Source: Citromicrobium sp. UBA3494 (GTDB taxonomy: Bacteria; Pseudomonadota; Alphaproteobacteria; Sphingomonadales; Sphingomonadaceae). From it: a DNA stretch of 64,000 nucleotides. Made by a program: the position numbers and the translations under genes. The notes beneath the pieces are model-generated. The model saw nothing but the letters and a program-made list of their open reading frames with translations, had not been told where the DNA came from and searched no databases. Shown piece by piece: positions 7,376-16,543 of the stretch; position 1 is the first letter of the stretch; each line of letters starts with the position of its first letter. The stretch is taken from the NCBI GenBank assembly GCA_002377695.1, contig DFQH01000001.1, forward strand, positions 607,583 to 671,582, in the 5' to 3' direction.

Positions 7376-8661
7376 TGCTGCTTGCTATCGCGATTTTCGT
7401 TGCCACCATCACGCTCGTGATCTGGCAGCCCCGTGGGCTTGGCATCGGGTGGAGCGCGATCGGGGGAGCCTTCGTGGCGCTTGCCACCGGCGTCGTCTCG
7501 CTCGCCGACATCCCGGTGGTGTGGGACATCATCTGGAACGCCACGGGCGCCTTCGTCGCGATCATCCTCATCAGTCTCATCCTTGACCGCGCGGGGTTCT
7601 TCGAGTGGGCTGCGCTCCATGTCGCCCGATGGGGCCGCGGAAACGGACGCATGCTGTTCATGCTCGTCGTGCTGCTCGGTGCAGGCGTTGCGGCGGTCTT
7701 CGCCAACGATGGTGCCGCGCTGATCCTCACTCCGATCGTGATCGCGATGCTCCGGGCCCTGGGCTACAACGCCAGGGCGACGCTCGCTTTCGTCATGGCG
7801 GCAGGCTTCATCGCCGATACCGCCAGCCTGCCGCTGGTCGTCTCGAACCTCGTCAATATCGTATCGGTCGACTTCTTCGATATCGGGTTCGGCGAATATG
7901 CGCTGGTCATGGTGCCGGTCGACCTTACTGCCATCGCGGCCACGCTGGCGGCGCTGATGCTGTTCTTCCGCAAGGACATTCCCGCAAGCTACGACGTCAC
8001 CCAGCTGCGCGCTCCGGCAGAGGCGGTCCACGACCGGGCGACCTTCCGCGCCGGATGGGTGGTGCTGGCCTTGCTGCTGTTCGGCTTCTTCGTTCTCGAT
8101 CCGCTCGGCGTGCCGATCAGCGCGGTCGCGGCGGTCGGCGCACTCATGCTGATCGCCATCGCCGCGCGCGGACAGGTCATTCCGACCGGCCGCGTGATCC
8201 GCGAGGCGCCCTGGCAGGTCATAATCTTCTCGCTCGGCATGTATCTGGTCGTCTACGGCATGAGCAACGCCGGGCTCGCCGCCGCGATAGCGGGGTTGCT
8301 CGAACGCTCGGCCCAGGGCGGAGTGTGGGGCGCCACCTTCGGAACAGGCATCCTGTCGGCTGTGCTTTCCTCGGGCATGAACAACATGCCCACCGTCCTC
8401 GTCGGCGCGCTGTCGATCGACGCAACCGGTGCCACCGGACCCGTTCGCGACGCAATGATCTACGCCAACGTCATCGGCTGCGATCTCGGACCCAAGATCA
8501 CCCCGATCGGTTCGCTTGCGACGCTGCTGTGGCTGCATGTGCTGGGTCAGAAGGGCGTGAAGATTGGCTGGGGCTATTACTTCCGCGTCGGCATCACCCT
8601 GACCACGCCGATCCTGCTTGTGACCTTGGCCGCGCTCGCCCTTCGCCTGACCCTGGTCTGA
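7375..8661 (+). CDS. arsB: Arsenite efflux pump ArsB
   Basis: 428 aa, about 11-12 hydrophobic segments from the first residues ([19 protein letters not shown]) to the end. Typical ArsB motifs are visible: [32 protein letters not shown] and [12 protein letters not shown], together with [20 protein letters not shown]. It exports arsenite using the proton gradient in the inner membrane. No ArsA ATPase is encoded next to it, so it probably works alone. It follows arsC with a 1-nt overlap and precedes arsH by 16 nt. Confidence 0.96.
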   Translation: MLLAIAIFVATITLVIWQPRGLGIGWSAIGGAFVALATGVVSLADIPVVWDIIWNATGAFVAIILISLILDRAGFFEWAALHVARWGRGNGRMLFMLVVLLGAGVAAVFANDGAALILTPIVIAMLRALGYNARATLAFVMAAGFIADTASLPLVVSNLVNIVSVDFFDIGFGEYALVMVPVDLTAIAATLAALMLFFRKDIPASYDVTQLRAPAEAVHDRATFRAGWVVLALLLFGFFVLDPLGVPISAVAAVGALMLIAIAARGQVIPTGRVIREAPWQVIIFSLGMYLVVYGMSNAGLAAAIAGLLERSAQGGVWGATFGTGILSAVLSSGMNNMPTVLVGALSIDATGATGPVRDAMIYANVIGCDLGPKITPIGSLATLLWLHVLGQKGVKIGWGYYFRVGITLTTPILLVTLAALALRLTLV

Positions 8662-8677
8662 TCCTCGGAGCTCAATC

Positions 8678-9424
8678 ATGTCGCGTTTACGCCCACTCCC
8701 CGATCCAGACACCTTCCCTGCGTTGAACCCGGCATTCGTTCATGCCCGGCCGGCTGCTGGCCTCGGCGACGATCAGTCGCCACCCCGTATTCTGCTTCTC
8801 TACGGTTCGTTGCGCGAGCGCTCCTATTCGCGGCTCGCGGTCGAGGAAGCGGCGCGTCTGCTCCAGCTGTTTGGGGCGGAGACGCGCATCTTCGATCCGT
8901 CTGACCTGCCGCTGCCCGATCAGATCGGCGGCGATGACCATCCCGCCGTCCACGAACTGCGCGAGCATGCGTTCTGGTCCGAGGGCATGGTCTGGTGCAG
9001 CCCGGAGCGGCACGGTCAGATTACCGGCATCATGAAGACCCAGATCGATCACCTGCCGCTCAGCATCGGCGGCATGCGACCCACTCAGGGCCGGACGCTG
9101 GCCGTCATGCAGGTATCTGCCGGCTCGCAGTCCTTCAACACCGTCAACACGCTGCGCCTTCTCGGACGCTGGATGCGGATGTTCACGATCCCTAACCAGT
9201 CCAGCGTGCCGAAGGCATACGAGGAGTTCGACGATGCGGGCCGCATGAAGCCCTCCCCGCTCTACGACCGGATCGTGGACGTCATGCAGGAACTGGTGCG
9301 GGTCACGGTGCTGCTGCGCCCGCACGCCGAACAACTGGTCGATCGCTATTCCGAGCGCAAGGAGGCGGGTCGCGTCATCGATCCCAAAAAGGATATATCG
9401 GCGATTGCTCTGTCTTCATCGTGA
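8678..9424 (+). CDS. arsH: ArsH organoarsenical oxidase/NADPH:FMN oxidoreductase
   Basis: 248 aa flavodoxin-like protein. The FMN phosphate loop [10 protein letters not shown] follows PRILLLY, and [20 protein letters not shown] is the ArsH signature region. ArsH oxidises trivalent methyl- and aryl-arsenicals and reduces quinones or metals. It is the last gene of arsR-C-B-H, in the order common in alphaproteobacteria. The N-terminal ~30 residues are a variable extension. Confidence 0.95.
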   Translation: MSRLRPLPDPDTFPALNPAFVHARPAAGLGDDQSPPRILLLYGSLRERSYSRLAVEEAARLLQLFGAETRIFDPSDLPLPDQIGGDDHPAVHELREHAFWSEGMVWCSPERHGQITGIMKTQIDHLPLSIGGMRPTQGRTLAVMQVSAGSQSFNTVNTLRLLGRWMRMFTIPNQSSVPKAYEEFDDAGRMKPSPLYDRIVDVMQELVRVTVLLRPHAEQLVDRYSERKEAGRVIDPKKDISAIALSSS

Positions 9425-9540
9425 TGACCGCTTTTGTGCCTTCGCCGCGTAAGCCCGAATGACCGGGATCGGGGCGCAAAGCAGTCGTAGGTTCTGACTT
9501 CGCGCTCCCTCGCCTCGGGATTGCCGAGCGAGTGGCAGGC

Positions 9541-9939
9541 TCAATGCGCCGTCGCAGGTGCCGCCAGCGGGAAGAAGGGGATGCGCACCTCGATCGGCGT
9601 GCCGTCCTCGCGGTGGAAGGTGTAGAACCCCTCCATCGAACCGAAGGGCGTCGCCAGCGGGCAGCCGGAAACATAGTCGTGGCTGCGGCCGGGGGTGAGC
9701 ACGGGTTGTTCGCCGACCACGCCTTCCCCGTCGACATGCCGGACAAGGCCCTGCGCATCGGTGATCCGCCAGTGGCGGGTCATCAGCTGCACCCGCTCGC
9801 GCGAGGCGTTCTCGATCCGGATGTGGTAGATCCAGAACCACTTGTTATTGGCGGGGTCGCTCTGTTCGGGCAGGAAATTGACCGAAACGCGAACGGTAAC
9901 ACCGTCGGTGGTGGCGGCATGATCGAACAGGTTCTTCAT
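9541..9939 (-). CDS. apaG: ApaG protein
   Basis: 132 aa from ATG 9939 (MKNLFDHAATTDGVTVRVSV); an upstream reading to 10002 adds 21 non-conserved residues. The FN3-like ApaG fold is indicated by RVSVNFLPEQSDP, WFWIYHIRIEN and the hallmark TRHWRITDAQG...VDGEGVVGEQP, ending MEGFYTFHREDG. The family is linked to Co2+/Mg2+ homeostasis, with no enzymatic activity established. It stands alone between arsH and gdhA. Confidence 0.95.
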   Translation of the reverse strand: MKNLFDHAATTDGVTVRVSVNFLPEQSDPANNKWFWIYHIRIENASRERVQLMTRHWRITDAQGLVRHVDGEGVVGEQPVLTPGRSHDYVSGCPLATPFGSMEGFYTFHREDGTPIEVRIPFFPLAAPATAH

Positions 9940-10041
9940 CACGATTCGGAAAGGTAATGGGTTTGCGCCCGAGGGCAAGGCGACCATCCACAGCTTGCGC
10001 AAAACCTGTTGCCGCCTTGCCTCAAATTGCGGGCCTGTGCG

Positions 10042-11313
10042 TCAACTCTTGCCGAAATCCGCGCGCGTGCCATGCGCCGAAATCGCGCTGCACAGGCGGC
10101 GCAGGGCCACGGCATAGGCGGCGGTGCGCATGTCGGTGTCGCACTCCTGCATCACCTCGCGGACATTGTCCGCCGCATCCGCGATCCGGTCTTCCAAATA
10201 GTCGTCGATATCTTCCGGGTCCCAGTCGATGCCCTGCCGGCCCTGCACCCATTCGGCGTGGCTGACGGTCACGCCGCCCCCATTGGCCAGGATATCGGGC
10301 ACCACCTCGATCCCCGCATCCGCCAGCGCCGTGTCCGCGGCGGGCAGGATCGGGCGATTGGCCAGTTCGACGATCGCCTTGCAGTTGAGCGCCTTGGCGT
10401 CATCGGCATCCGCGATCACCCCGCCCAGCGCGGCAAACACCAGCACATCGCATTGGGTCGAAAGGACCTCTTCGGGATCGTCGCTGGACTCGGCGTTGCC
10501 GCCATCGAAGGCGGTTACGCTGCCCTCCTCGTCCTTCACCTTCGCCAGCTTCTCCATGTCGAGCCCATCGGCATCGGATACGGTGCCCGAGGAATCGGCC
10601 ACCGCCACGATCTTGTGCCCGGCATCGGTCACCGCTTTAGCAAACCAGCGCCCGGCATTGCCGAAGCCCTGCAGCGCGATGGTGAGGCCGCCGTCCTCGC
10701 CCAGACCGGCAAGGTCGCGCATTTCCTCCAGCGCGATATGCGCGCCGCGTCCGGTGGCGGGCGTGCGCTCCGCCATCCCGCCCAGCGCGACGGGTTTGCC
10801 GGTAAAGGCGTGCGGCTGGATCGAGCCCGCGATTTCGGAATACTCGCTTACCATCCACGCCATCTCGCGCTCGCCGGTGGCGACATCGGGGGCCGGAACG
10901 TCCCGGTCCGGCCCGAGGATTTTCGCCATGGCGCGCACGTAGCCACGCGCTAGGCGTTCCTTCTCCATGGTCGACAGGTCATGCGCGTCCACCTCCACGC
11001 CGCCCTTGCCGCCGCCGAAGGGCAGGCCCATCAGCGCGCACTTCATGGTCATCAGGAACGCCAGCGTCTCTACCTCGTCGAGGTGGACCGACTGGTGGAA
11101 CCGGATCCCCCCCTTGGTCGGGCCGAGCGAGGAATTGTAACGGCAGCGCCACGCCTTGAGCGTGACTGCGGAACCATCGTCGCGCCGCAGGTTGACCGAC
11201 GCGGCCAGCGTTTCGATCGGATGCTTCAGATGGGCGACGACCTCTTCGCTGAGGCCCAGCAGGTCCGCCGCCCGGACCATTCGCCCCTGCGCCGCTTCAA
11301 GATGTTCGGCCAT
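10042..11313 (-). CDS. gdhA: Glu/Leu/Phe/Val dehydrogenase, probable glutamate dehydrogenase
   Basis: 423 aa from ATG 11313 (MAEHLEAAQGRMVRAADLLG); the frame extends upstream to 11601, but that extension is atypical. The substrate domain has LKAWRCRYNSSLGPTKGGIR and MGLPFGGGKGGV with the catalytic lysine; the nucleotide domain has the Rossmann motif LQGFGNAG, then ADSSG, suggesting NAD preference (acidic residue after beta 2). The reaction is reversible oxidative deamination of glutamate to 2-oxoglutarate. The substrate could be another amino acid, but length and motifs fit GDH. Confidence 0.88.
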   Translation of the reverse strand: MAEHLEAAQGRMVRAADLLGLSEEVVAHLKHPIETLAASVNLRRDDGSAVTLKAWRCRYNSSLGPTKGGIRFHQSVHLDEVETLAFLMTMKCALMGLPFGGGKGGVEVDAHDLSTMEKERLARGYVRAMAKILGPDRDVPAPDVATGEREMAWMVSEYSEIAGSIQPHAFTGKPVALGGMAERTPATGRGAHIALEEMRDLAGLGEDGGLTIALQGFGNAGRWFAKAVTDAGHKIVAVADSSGTVSDADGLDMEKLAKVKDEEGSVTAFDGGNAESSDDPEEVLSTQCDVLVFAALGGVIADADDAKALNCKAIVELANRPILPAADTALADAGIEVVPDILANGGGVTVSHAEWVQGRQGIDWDPEDIDDYLEDRIADAADNVREVMQECDTDMRTAAYAVALRRLCSAISAHGTRADFGKS

Positions 11314-11466
11314 GATCGTCGTCTCCTCGTGTGTGTCTTCACCAGACACAACGTGAGTGCGCGGGCCCGTTCCGTAGGGTGCCGAAAGGCGTATGCGTTT
11401 GTGCTCGCCCCGAAACGCCTGCTGCCTGCGTTTCTCGATCCGAATGTCGCGTGCTATGGATGCGGC

Positions 11467-11775
11467 ATGCGAAAGCTGCTGTTCGTCTGCTGCTGTCTGT
11501 CCCTGCCGGTTGTGCCGCAGCACGATCTTGCCGCGCATCCGGGCGGGCTCGACGCGAAGGGGTGCCACACCAATCGCAAGACCGGCGATTATCACTGCCA
11601 CCAGCCGCGGCGCGCCGCGCGGCCTGCCAGCGGTCGCTCGCTCGACGGGCGCGTCTATTTTCCGAACTGCACCGCCGCGCGCGAGGCGGGCTTCAGCAAT
11701 ATCCGTCGCGGAGAACCCGGCTACCGGCAGGACCTGGACCGCGACAATGACGGGATCGCCTGCGAATCGCGCTAG
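11467..11775 (+). CDS. Secreted YHYH/excalibur calcium-binding domain protein
   Basis: 102 aa. An N-terminal signal peptide (MRKLLFVCCCLSLPVVPQHD) is followed by a cysteine/histidine cluster HPGGLDAKGCHTNRKTGDYH, then an excalibur domain YFPNCTAAREAG...DLDRDNDGIACE, whose DxDxDG loop is the calcium site. Excalibur domains occur in extracellular nucleases and surface proteins; no nuclease core is present here. Function unknown, probably periplasmic or extracellular. Confidence 0.85.
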   Translation: MRKLLFVCCCLSLPVVPQHDLAAHPGGLDAKGCHTNRKTGDYHCHQPRRAARPASGRSLDGRVYFPNCTAAREAGFSNIRRGEPGYRQDLDRDNDGIACESR

Positions 11776-11796
11776 GCCCCGGCCCGCAATGGCGGG

Positions 11797-13002
11797 TCAG
11801 AACCCCGCCGATTTCAGCGCCTGATCCATATCCTCGCGCAGGTCCTCGATATCCTCCAGCCCCACATTGATGCGGATCAGCCCTTCGGTTACGCCCATCT
11901 CGGCGCGCGCTTCCTCGCTCAGCCCGGCATGCGTGGTGCTGGCGGGATGGCAGGCGAGGCTGCGCGCATCGCCGATATTGTTGGACAGGTCGATCAGCTG
12001 CAGCGCGTCGAGCAGCGCGTGCGCCTTCGCCCGGCTTTCCAGATCGAAGGCAAAGATCGGGCCGGTGGCGCGCATCTGCTTGAGCGCGAGCGCATGGCGC
12101 GGATGGCTCTCCAGCCCGGGGTGGAGGATGCGCGGCACCCGCGGTTCCATGAAGGTGCCCAGCGCGACCGCATTCTCGCTCTGCCGGTGCGCACGCAGGT
12201 CCAGTGTTTCCAGCCCCTTGTGCACCACCCACGCGTTGAAGGGCGACAGGTTGGGCCCGGTATTGCGCTGGAAGGGCAGCAGCACCTCGTCGATCCACTC
12301 CTTCGTGCCGCACACCGCGCCCGCCAGCACGCGGCCCTGCCCGTCCATCAGCTTGGTCGCGCTGTAGGCGACCACATCCGCGCCGAATTCCATCGGGCGC
12401 TGGAGCGCGGGCGAGGCAAAGGCATTGTCGACCACCGTGGTAATGCCGTGCGCCTTCGCCAGCGCGCAGACATGCGCGAGGTCCACGATGTCGAGCGTGG
12501 GGTTGGCGGGCGTTTCGAAGAAGAAGACCTTGGTGTTGGGCCGGATCGCAGCTTCCCACGCGTCGTTATCCGCGCTGTCGATCACCGTGGTCTCGATCCC
12601 GAAGCGCGGCAGCAGGTGGTCGACCAGCCAGCGGCAGCTGCCGAAGGCGGCGCGCGCGGCGACGCAGTGGTCGCCGGTGTTCAGCTGGCACAGCAGCGCG
12701 GCGGTCATCGCGGCCATCCCGCTCGCCTGCACGCGGCATGCCTCGGCGCCCTCCATCAGCGCGATGCGCTCTTCCAGCATCGCCACGGTGGGGTTCTGGA
12801 GGCGCGAATAGGTCATCCCCTCCGCCTCACCCGCGAAGCGCGCGGCGACTTCGGCCGCATTGTCGTAGGTATAGCCAGAGGTGAGGAACATCGCCTCGCT
12901 CGTCTCGCCATGCTCGGAGCGCCAGGTGCCGCCGCGCACGGCCTGCGTTGCGGGACGCCACTTGGAGGTGACGGAGCGATCCATTCCGGTGGTCTTCTTC
13001 AT
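11797..13002 (-). CDS. metZ: O-succinylhomoserine sulfhydrylase
   Basis: 401 aa PLP-dependent enzyme of the Cys/Met metabolism family; makes homocysteine from O-succinylhomoserine and sulfide. The visible features are SGYTYDNAAEVAARFAGE and YSRLQNPTV, then the PLP lysine in AYSATKLMDGQGRVLAG. RGGTWRSEHGETSEAMFLTS near the N-terminus is typical of MetZ. It starts 11 nt after the stop of a TetR gene, so the regulator and metZ are probably one transcript, an unusual pairing. Confidence 0.92.
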   Translation of the reverse strand: MKKTTGMDRSVTSKWRPATQAVRGGTWRSEHGETSEAMFLTSGYTYDNAAEVAARFAGEAEGMTYSRLQNPTVAMLEERIALMEGAEACRVQASGMAAMTAALLCQLNTGDHCVAARAAFGSCRWLVDHLLPRFGIETTVIDSADNDAWEAAIRPNTKVFFFETPANPTLDIVDLAHVCALAKAHGITTVVDNAFASPALQRPMEFGADVVAYSATKLMDGQGRVLAGAVCGTKEWIDEVLLPFQRNTGPNLSPFNAWVVHKGLETLDLRAHRQSENAVALGTFMEPRVPRILHPGLESHPRHALALKQMRATGPIFAFDLESRAKAHALLDALQLIDLSNNIGDARSLACHPASTTHAGLSEEARAEMGVTEGLIRINVGLEDIEDLREDMDQALKSAGF

Positions 13003-13013
13003 GGGGCGAGCGC

Positions 13014-13577
13014 TTACGAGGGCGACAGGTCGCCCGCAAGCAATCCATCGCGCGCTGTCTTCGCATGCCCGACCGTACCGAGCATCAGCGATCCCTCCAT
13101 GAGCGTGAGCAGCAGCCGCGCGCCGCCTTCGGGATCGGGATCGTCGACGGGCATCTGGCGGATCAGCCAGTCGAGCTGGCGCGCGATCATTTTCTGCGCG
13201 GCCACCTCGTAACCCGGCAGGTTGCGCGCGGCCCCGGCGACGATATCCCACCACAGGACCATGAAGGGCCGCATTGCCGGATTGGCCGCCTGGTCCATCA
13301 CCCGGTCGAAGCATTCGCGCCGGCTCGCGGGTCGAATATCGCCGAGCGCCATGTCGAGCGTGGCGGAATAGACCCCCGCGATGTGATCGAGCAATTCGAC
13401 GATCAGCGTTTCCTTGTTGCCGAAATGGTAGACCAGCATCCGGTCGCTGGTCCCCGCCGCCTTCGCCAGCGGACGCAGGCTGGCCCCGCCGAGCCCGTGT
13501 TCGAGCACATGCGCCGCCATCAGCGGCAGCAGGGTTTCGCGGGAGAGCTTCTCGGGTCTGGAAGGCGCTGGGGACAT
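13014..13577 (-). CDS. TetR-family regulator, co-transcribed with metZ
   Basis: 187 aa. The N-terminal HTH reads GLGGASLRPLAKAAGTSDRM followed by LVYHFGNKETLIVE, the canonical TetR recognition helix and tail. The C-terminal ligand domain is ~120 residues and has no recognised signature. It lies divergent to the membrane protein gene at 13650, with two identical-class palindromes between the starts (13586-13633), and immediately upstream of metZ. It probably represses both directions; the ligand is unknown. Confidence 0.9.
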   Translation of the reverse strand: MSPAPSRPEKLSRETLLPLMAAHVLEHGLGGASLRPLAKAAGTSDRMLVYHFGNKETLIVELLDHIAGVYSATLDMALGDIRPASRRECFDRVMDQAANPAMRPFMVLWWDIVAGAARNLPGYEVAAQKMIARQLDWLIRQMPVDDPDPEGGARLLLTLMEGSLMLGTVGHAKTARDGLLAGDLSPS

Positions 13578-13585
13578 TTCTCTAT

Positions 13586-13633
13586 TGTAGCACTCGCTAC
13601 ATTCCTCTAGTGCGGCGTGTAGCAGGTGCTACA
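13586..13633. promoter_or_regulatory. Twin TetR operators
   Basis: Two 16-bp palindromes, TGTAGCACTCGCTACA (13586-13601) and TGTAGCAGGTGCTACA (13618-13633), share TGTAGC-N4-GCTACA. Their centres are 32 bp apart, three helical turns, so two dimers would bind the same face. They fill the 72-nt gap between divergent starts at 13577 and 13650. Confidence 0.85.
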
Positions 13634-13649
13634 AAACGGAGACCCTGAC

Positions 13650-14042
13650 GTGACCACGCTCGAAATCGTCTGGATTGCAAGCCTTGCCGGTGGGGGCTTC
13701 GGCCTTCTTACCATCCTCGCCGCCAAGCGCGAGACCGGCAATGCCGCCATCGCCGCACTGCTGTGCGGCGCGTTTGCCGCCTACACCGCGGTGCAGATCG
13801 CCAGCGAGGGGGTGGTCGGTTTCTTCACGAACCACACCGCCAACCTCACCGGGCTGCAGGTGTGGATCGACCTGATCATGTGCGCGGTCCTGGCGCTGTT
13901 CTTCATCGCGCCGCGCGCGCGGGCGGCGGGCATGAACCTGCTGCCATGGACGCTGCTGGTCGGCTGCACCGCCAGCATCGGCCTGCTGGCGATGGTCGCG
14001 CGGCTGTTCTGGCTCGAACGCAGGGCACAGGCTGCCGCCTGA
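13650..14042 (+). CDS. Small four-helix membrane protein
   Basis: 130 aa from GTG 13650, preceded by GGAG about 9 nt upstream. Four hydrophobic segments are visible: IVWIASLAGGGFGLLTILAA, AIAALLCGAFAAYTAVQIAS, LIMCAVLALFFIAPRA and LLPWTLLVGCTASIGLLAMV. No family is recognised. It is divergent from the TetR gene and shares its twin operators, so it is likely the regulated target, perhaps a small transporter or envelope protein. Confidence 0.7.
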   Translation: MTTLEIVWIASLAGGGFGLLTILAAKRETGNAAIAALLCGAFAAYTAVQIASEGVVGFFTNHTANLTGLQVWIDLIMCAVLALFFIAPRARAAGMNLLPWTLLVGCTASIGLLAMVARLFWLERRAQAAA

Positions 14043-14133
14043 CCCGCGCGCGTTGCGCTTCGGCCACGGGTGCGCGGCTTCGTGATCCGCCCGCTTGTCG
14101 CCATCGCCCCTCGCCCGTATCGCTGCCGGCGCA

Positions 14134-15429
14134 ATGACCCGAGCGCACGCGACCCGCGTTCCTGCAAGCGACGATCCCCTGCTGGCCTGCCTCGCCCTGA
14201 CGCTCGGCTTTTTCCTGCTGTGCCTTTGGCGGCTGTGGCTGCCGAGCGGGCCGTTCTTCGACGAGATCCACTACCTGCCCGCCGCGCGCGAGCTGCTGAC
14301 CGGGTTCGACTATCGCAACCCCGAGCATCCGCCGCTGGGCAAGGAGATCATCGCAGCTGGCATTGCACTGCTGGGCGACAATCCGTGGGGCTGGCGCATC
14401 TTTTCCGCGCTGGCGGGCGCGCTGGCGCTGTTCGCAGGGATGCGCGCGCTGTGGCACGCAAGCCTCAGCCGCGATGCGGTGCTCGCCTACGGGCTTTTGC
14501 TGGCGAGCGGCTTCATGCTGTTCGTCCACGCGCAGATCGCCATGCTCGACATCTTCATGGTGGCGTTCTTCCTCACCGCGCTGTGGTTCTTCGCCGCCGC
14601 GTGCCGGGCAGGCCAGCCCGTGCGCGCCCGGGCCCTGCTCGCCCTGTCGGGAATCGCGCTGGGCTGCGCGATTGCCTCGAAGTGGAACGCCGCCCCGCTC
14701 GCCCCGCTGCTGGGCCTCGGCTTTCTGGCGCTGCGCGTACATGCGGTCGGCCCGGCGGACCTTCGGACCGAGACCGACGCTGCGCCGGTGCGCGGTGTCG
14801 GGCCCATCGAGGCGGCGCTGTGGCTCGGCGTGCTGCCGCTGGCGGTCTACGCGGCGACCTTCTGGCCCGCGTTCCAGGTCGAGAACGGGCCTTTTGCGGG
14901 CATGGACCTGATTGGCGCGCACCGGCACATGCTCGAACTGCAGCAGAGCGTGAAGCAATCGCACCCCTACCAGTCGACATGGAGCCAGTGGGTGCTGAAC
15001 ACCCGCGCGATCTGGTATCTGTACGAGGTGACGGACGGTGCGCAGCGCGGCGTTATGCTGATCGGCAATCCGCTGACCATGCTGCTGGGGCTGGCGGGGG
15101 TGGCGTGGTGCACGCTCGCCGCCGTGCTGCAGCGCCGCGTGGATGCAGGCGCGGTGGCGATCCTCTACGCGGCCAGCATCGGCTTCTGGATCATCGCGGC
15201 CAAGCCGATCCAGTTCTACTACCACTATTTCCTGCCCAGCTGCTTCCTGCTGGCGGGGCTCGCGCTGATGATCGCGTGGCTGAAGGCGCGCGGCTTCGGC
15301 TGGGCCTATTGGCTGGTTCTGGCGGCAAGCCTTGCGGTGTTCGCGTGGTTCTACCCGATCCTGAGCGCCGCCGAGCTGAGCGGAGAGCAGGCCTATTCCA
15401 CTTGGATGTGGCGCGGGGAATGGCGGTAG
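14134..15429 (+). CDS. PMT-family (GT39) mannosyltransferase
   Basis: 431 aa from ATG 14134 (a GTG at 14095 is possible). Multispanning inner-membrane glycosyltransferase using a polyprenyl-phosphate sugar donor. The first periplasmic loop holds the acidic catalytic pair in FFDEIHYLPAARELL, followed by NPEHPPLGKEIIAAG; the later SKWNAAPLAPLLGL and KPIQFYYHYFLPS also fit PMT/ArnT-like enzymes. It converges on a polyprenyl-phosphate mannose synthase-like gene (15452-16534) that would supply its donor, so the two may form an O-mannosylation unit. Confidence 0.87.
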   Translation: MTRAHATRVPASDDPLLACLALTLGFFLLCLWRLWLPSGPFFDEIHYLPAARELLTGFDYRNPEHPPLGKEIIAAGIALLGDNPWGWRIFSALAGALALFAGMRALWHASLSRDAVLAYGLLLASGFMLFVHAQIAMLDIFMVAFFLTALWFFAAACRAGQPVRARALLALSGIALGCAIASKWNAAPLAPLLGLGFLALRVHAVGPADLRTETDAAPVRGVGPIEAALWLGVLPLAVYAATFWPAFQVENGPFAGMDLIGAHRHMLELQQSVKQSHPYQSTWSQWVLNTRAIWYLYEVTDGAQRGVMLIGNPLTMLLGLAGVAWCTLAAVLQRRVDAGAVAILYAASIGFWIIAAKPIQFYYHYFLPSCFLLAGLALMIAWLKARGFGWAYWLVLAASLAVFAWFYPILSAAELSGEQAYSTWMWRGEWR

Positions 15430-15451
15430 GTCGCGGGGAGCGAAAAAGCCG

Positions 15452-16534
15452 CTAGACCCTCCCCCACACGAACCGGTTCGACAGCGCGTAATTCCACACC
15501 GCGCCCACCACGATGCCCGCCAGCGCGGCCAGCACCCAGCCCAACCCACGCAGCTGCAGGAAGCTCGCCAGCGCCACGTTGGCCAGCGCACCCACCGCGC
15601 AGGCCGCGCAGAACACCGCCCAGCCGCGCACCCACGCGGGCACCGTGCGCAGACGCTTGTCGCGGTAGGTCAGCCAGTTGTTGAGCCAGAAATTGAACGT
15701 CATCGCGGCGAAGGTTGCGATGGCTTGCGCCTTCCAGAAGGTTGCGGTCATGCCCGGATAAAGCAGCGCCAGCACTGCCATGTGGACCAGCACGCCGGCC
15801 CCGCCGACCGTGCCGAACAGCGCGAAGCGCGTGGGCACGATGCGGCCGAAATACCTCTCGTACAGCCCGACGAGGAATTCGAACGCGACCGCCCGGTCGA
15901 GCTTGCTTTCACCGCTGCGCCTTTCCCCGAAATGCATCGGCACCTCGGCCACGCGCAACTGCCGGGGCGAGACCGACAGAATGTCGAGCAGCACCTTGAA
16001 ACCGATCCCCGACAGGCGCGGGGCGAGCGCGCGCACGCGCGCCGTCTCGACCATGAAAAATCCGCTCATCGGGTCGGACAGTTCGACCCCGGTCAGCGCA
16101 CGGGCCAGCCGGTTGGCGAGGCGCGAACTCTTTTCGCGGCGCACGCTGGCCAGCCCATCGGCATCACCGCCCTCGATAAAGCGCGAGCCCACGACGAGAT
16201 CCGCATGCCCCAGCCGCTCCAGCATCTGCGGGATCAGCGCGGGGTCGTGCTGGTGGTCGGCATCCATCACCGCGACCACAGGTGCGGCGGTGGCGCAGGC
16301 GCCCTCGATCACCGCCGAGGCGAGGCCGCGCCGCCCGATCCGCTGCAACACGCGCACCCTCGGGTTTGCACGGGCGAGCCTGCGCGCTTCGTCCGCAGTG
16401 CCATCGCTGCTGTCGTCGTCGACGATGATCGCTTCCCAGTCGATGCCGTCCAGCGCCGCTGTCAGCCGTTCGACCATGGGGGAAAGGTTCTCACGCTCGT
16501 CAAGCGTGGGCAGGATGACCGCGATTTCCGGCAC
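15452..16534 (-). CDS. GT2 polyprenyl-phosphate mannose synthase fused to GtrA domain
   Basis: 360 aa. Residues 1-230 are a GT-A glycosyltransferase: MPEIAVILPTLDERENLSPM, IIVDDDSSDGTADEA and the metal-binding DADHQHDP, with GSRFIEGGD; this is the Dol-P-Man synthase (DPM1) layout. Residues ~235-360 form four membrane helices of the GtrA type (FALFGTVGGAGVLVHM ... NYALSNRFVW), thought to flip or anchor lipid-linked sugar. It lies 9 nt downstream of recO on the same strand and converges on the PMT gene. Confidence 0.9.
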   Translation of the reverse strand: MPEIAVILPTLDERENLSPMVERLTAALDGIDWEAIIVDDDSSDGTADEARRLARANPRVRVLQRIGRRGLASAVIEGACATAAPVVAVMDADHQHDPALIPQMLERLGHADLVVGSRFIEGGDADGLASVRREKSSRLANRLARALTGVELSDPMSGFFMVETARVRALAPRLSGIGFKVLLDILSVSPRQLRVAEVPMHFGERRSGESKLDRAVAFEFLVGLYERYFGRIVPTRFALFGTVGGAGVLVHMAVLALLYPGMTATFWKAQAIATFAAMTFNFWLNNWLTYRDKRLRTVPAWVRGWAVFCAACAVGALANVALASFLQLRGLGWVLAALAGIVVGAVWNYALSNRFVWGRV

Positions 16535-16543
16535 TGCTCCCCC

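Noticed and set aside
7144..8712. 522-codon minus-strand open frame
   Set aside because: Antisense to arsB; His/Asp/Arg-rich shadow translation typical of high-GC coding DNA.
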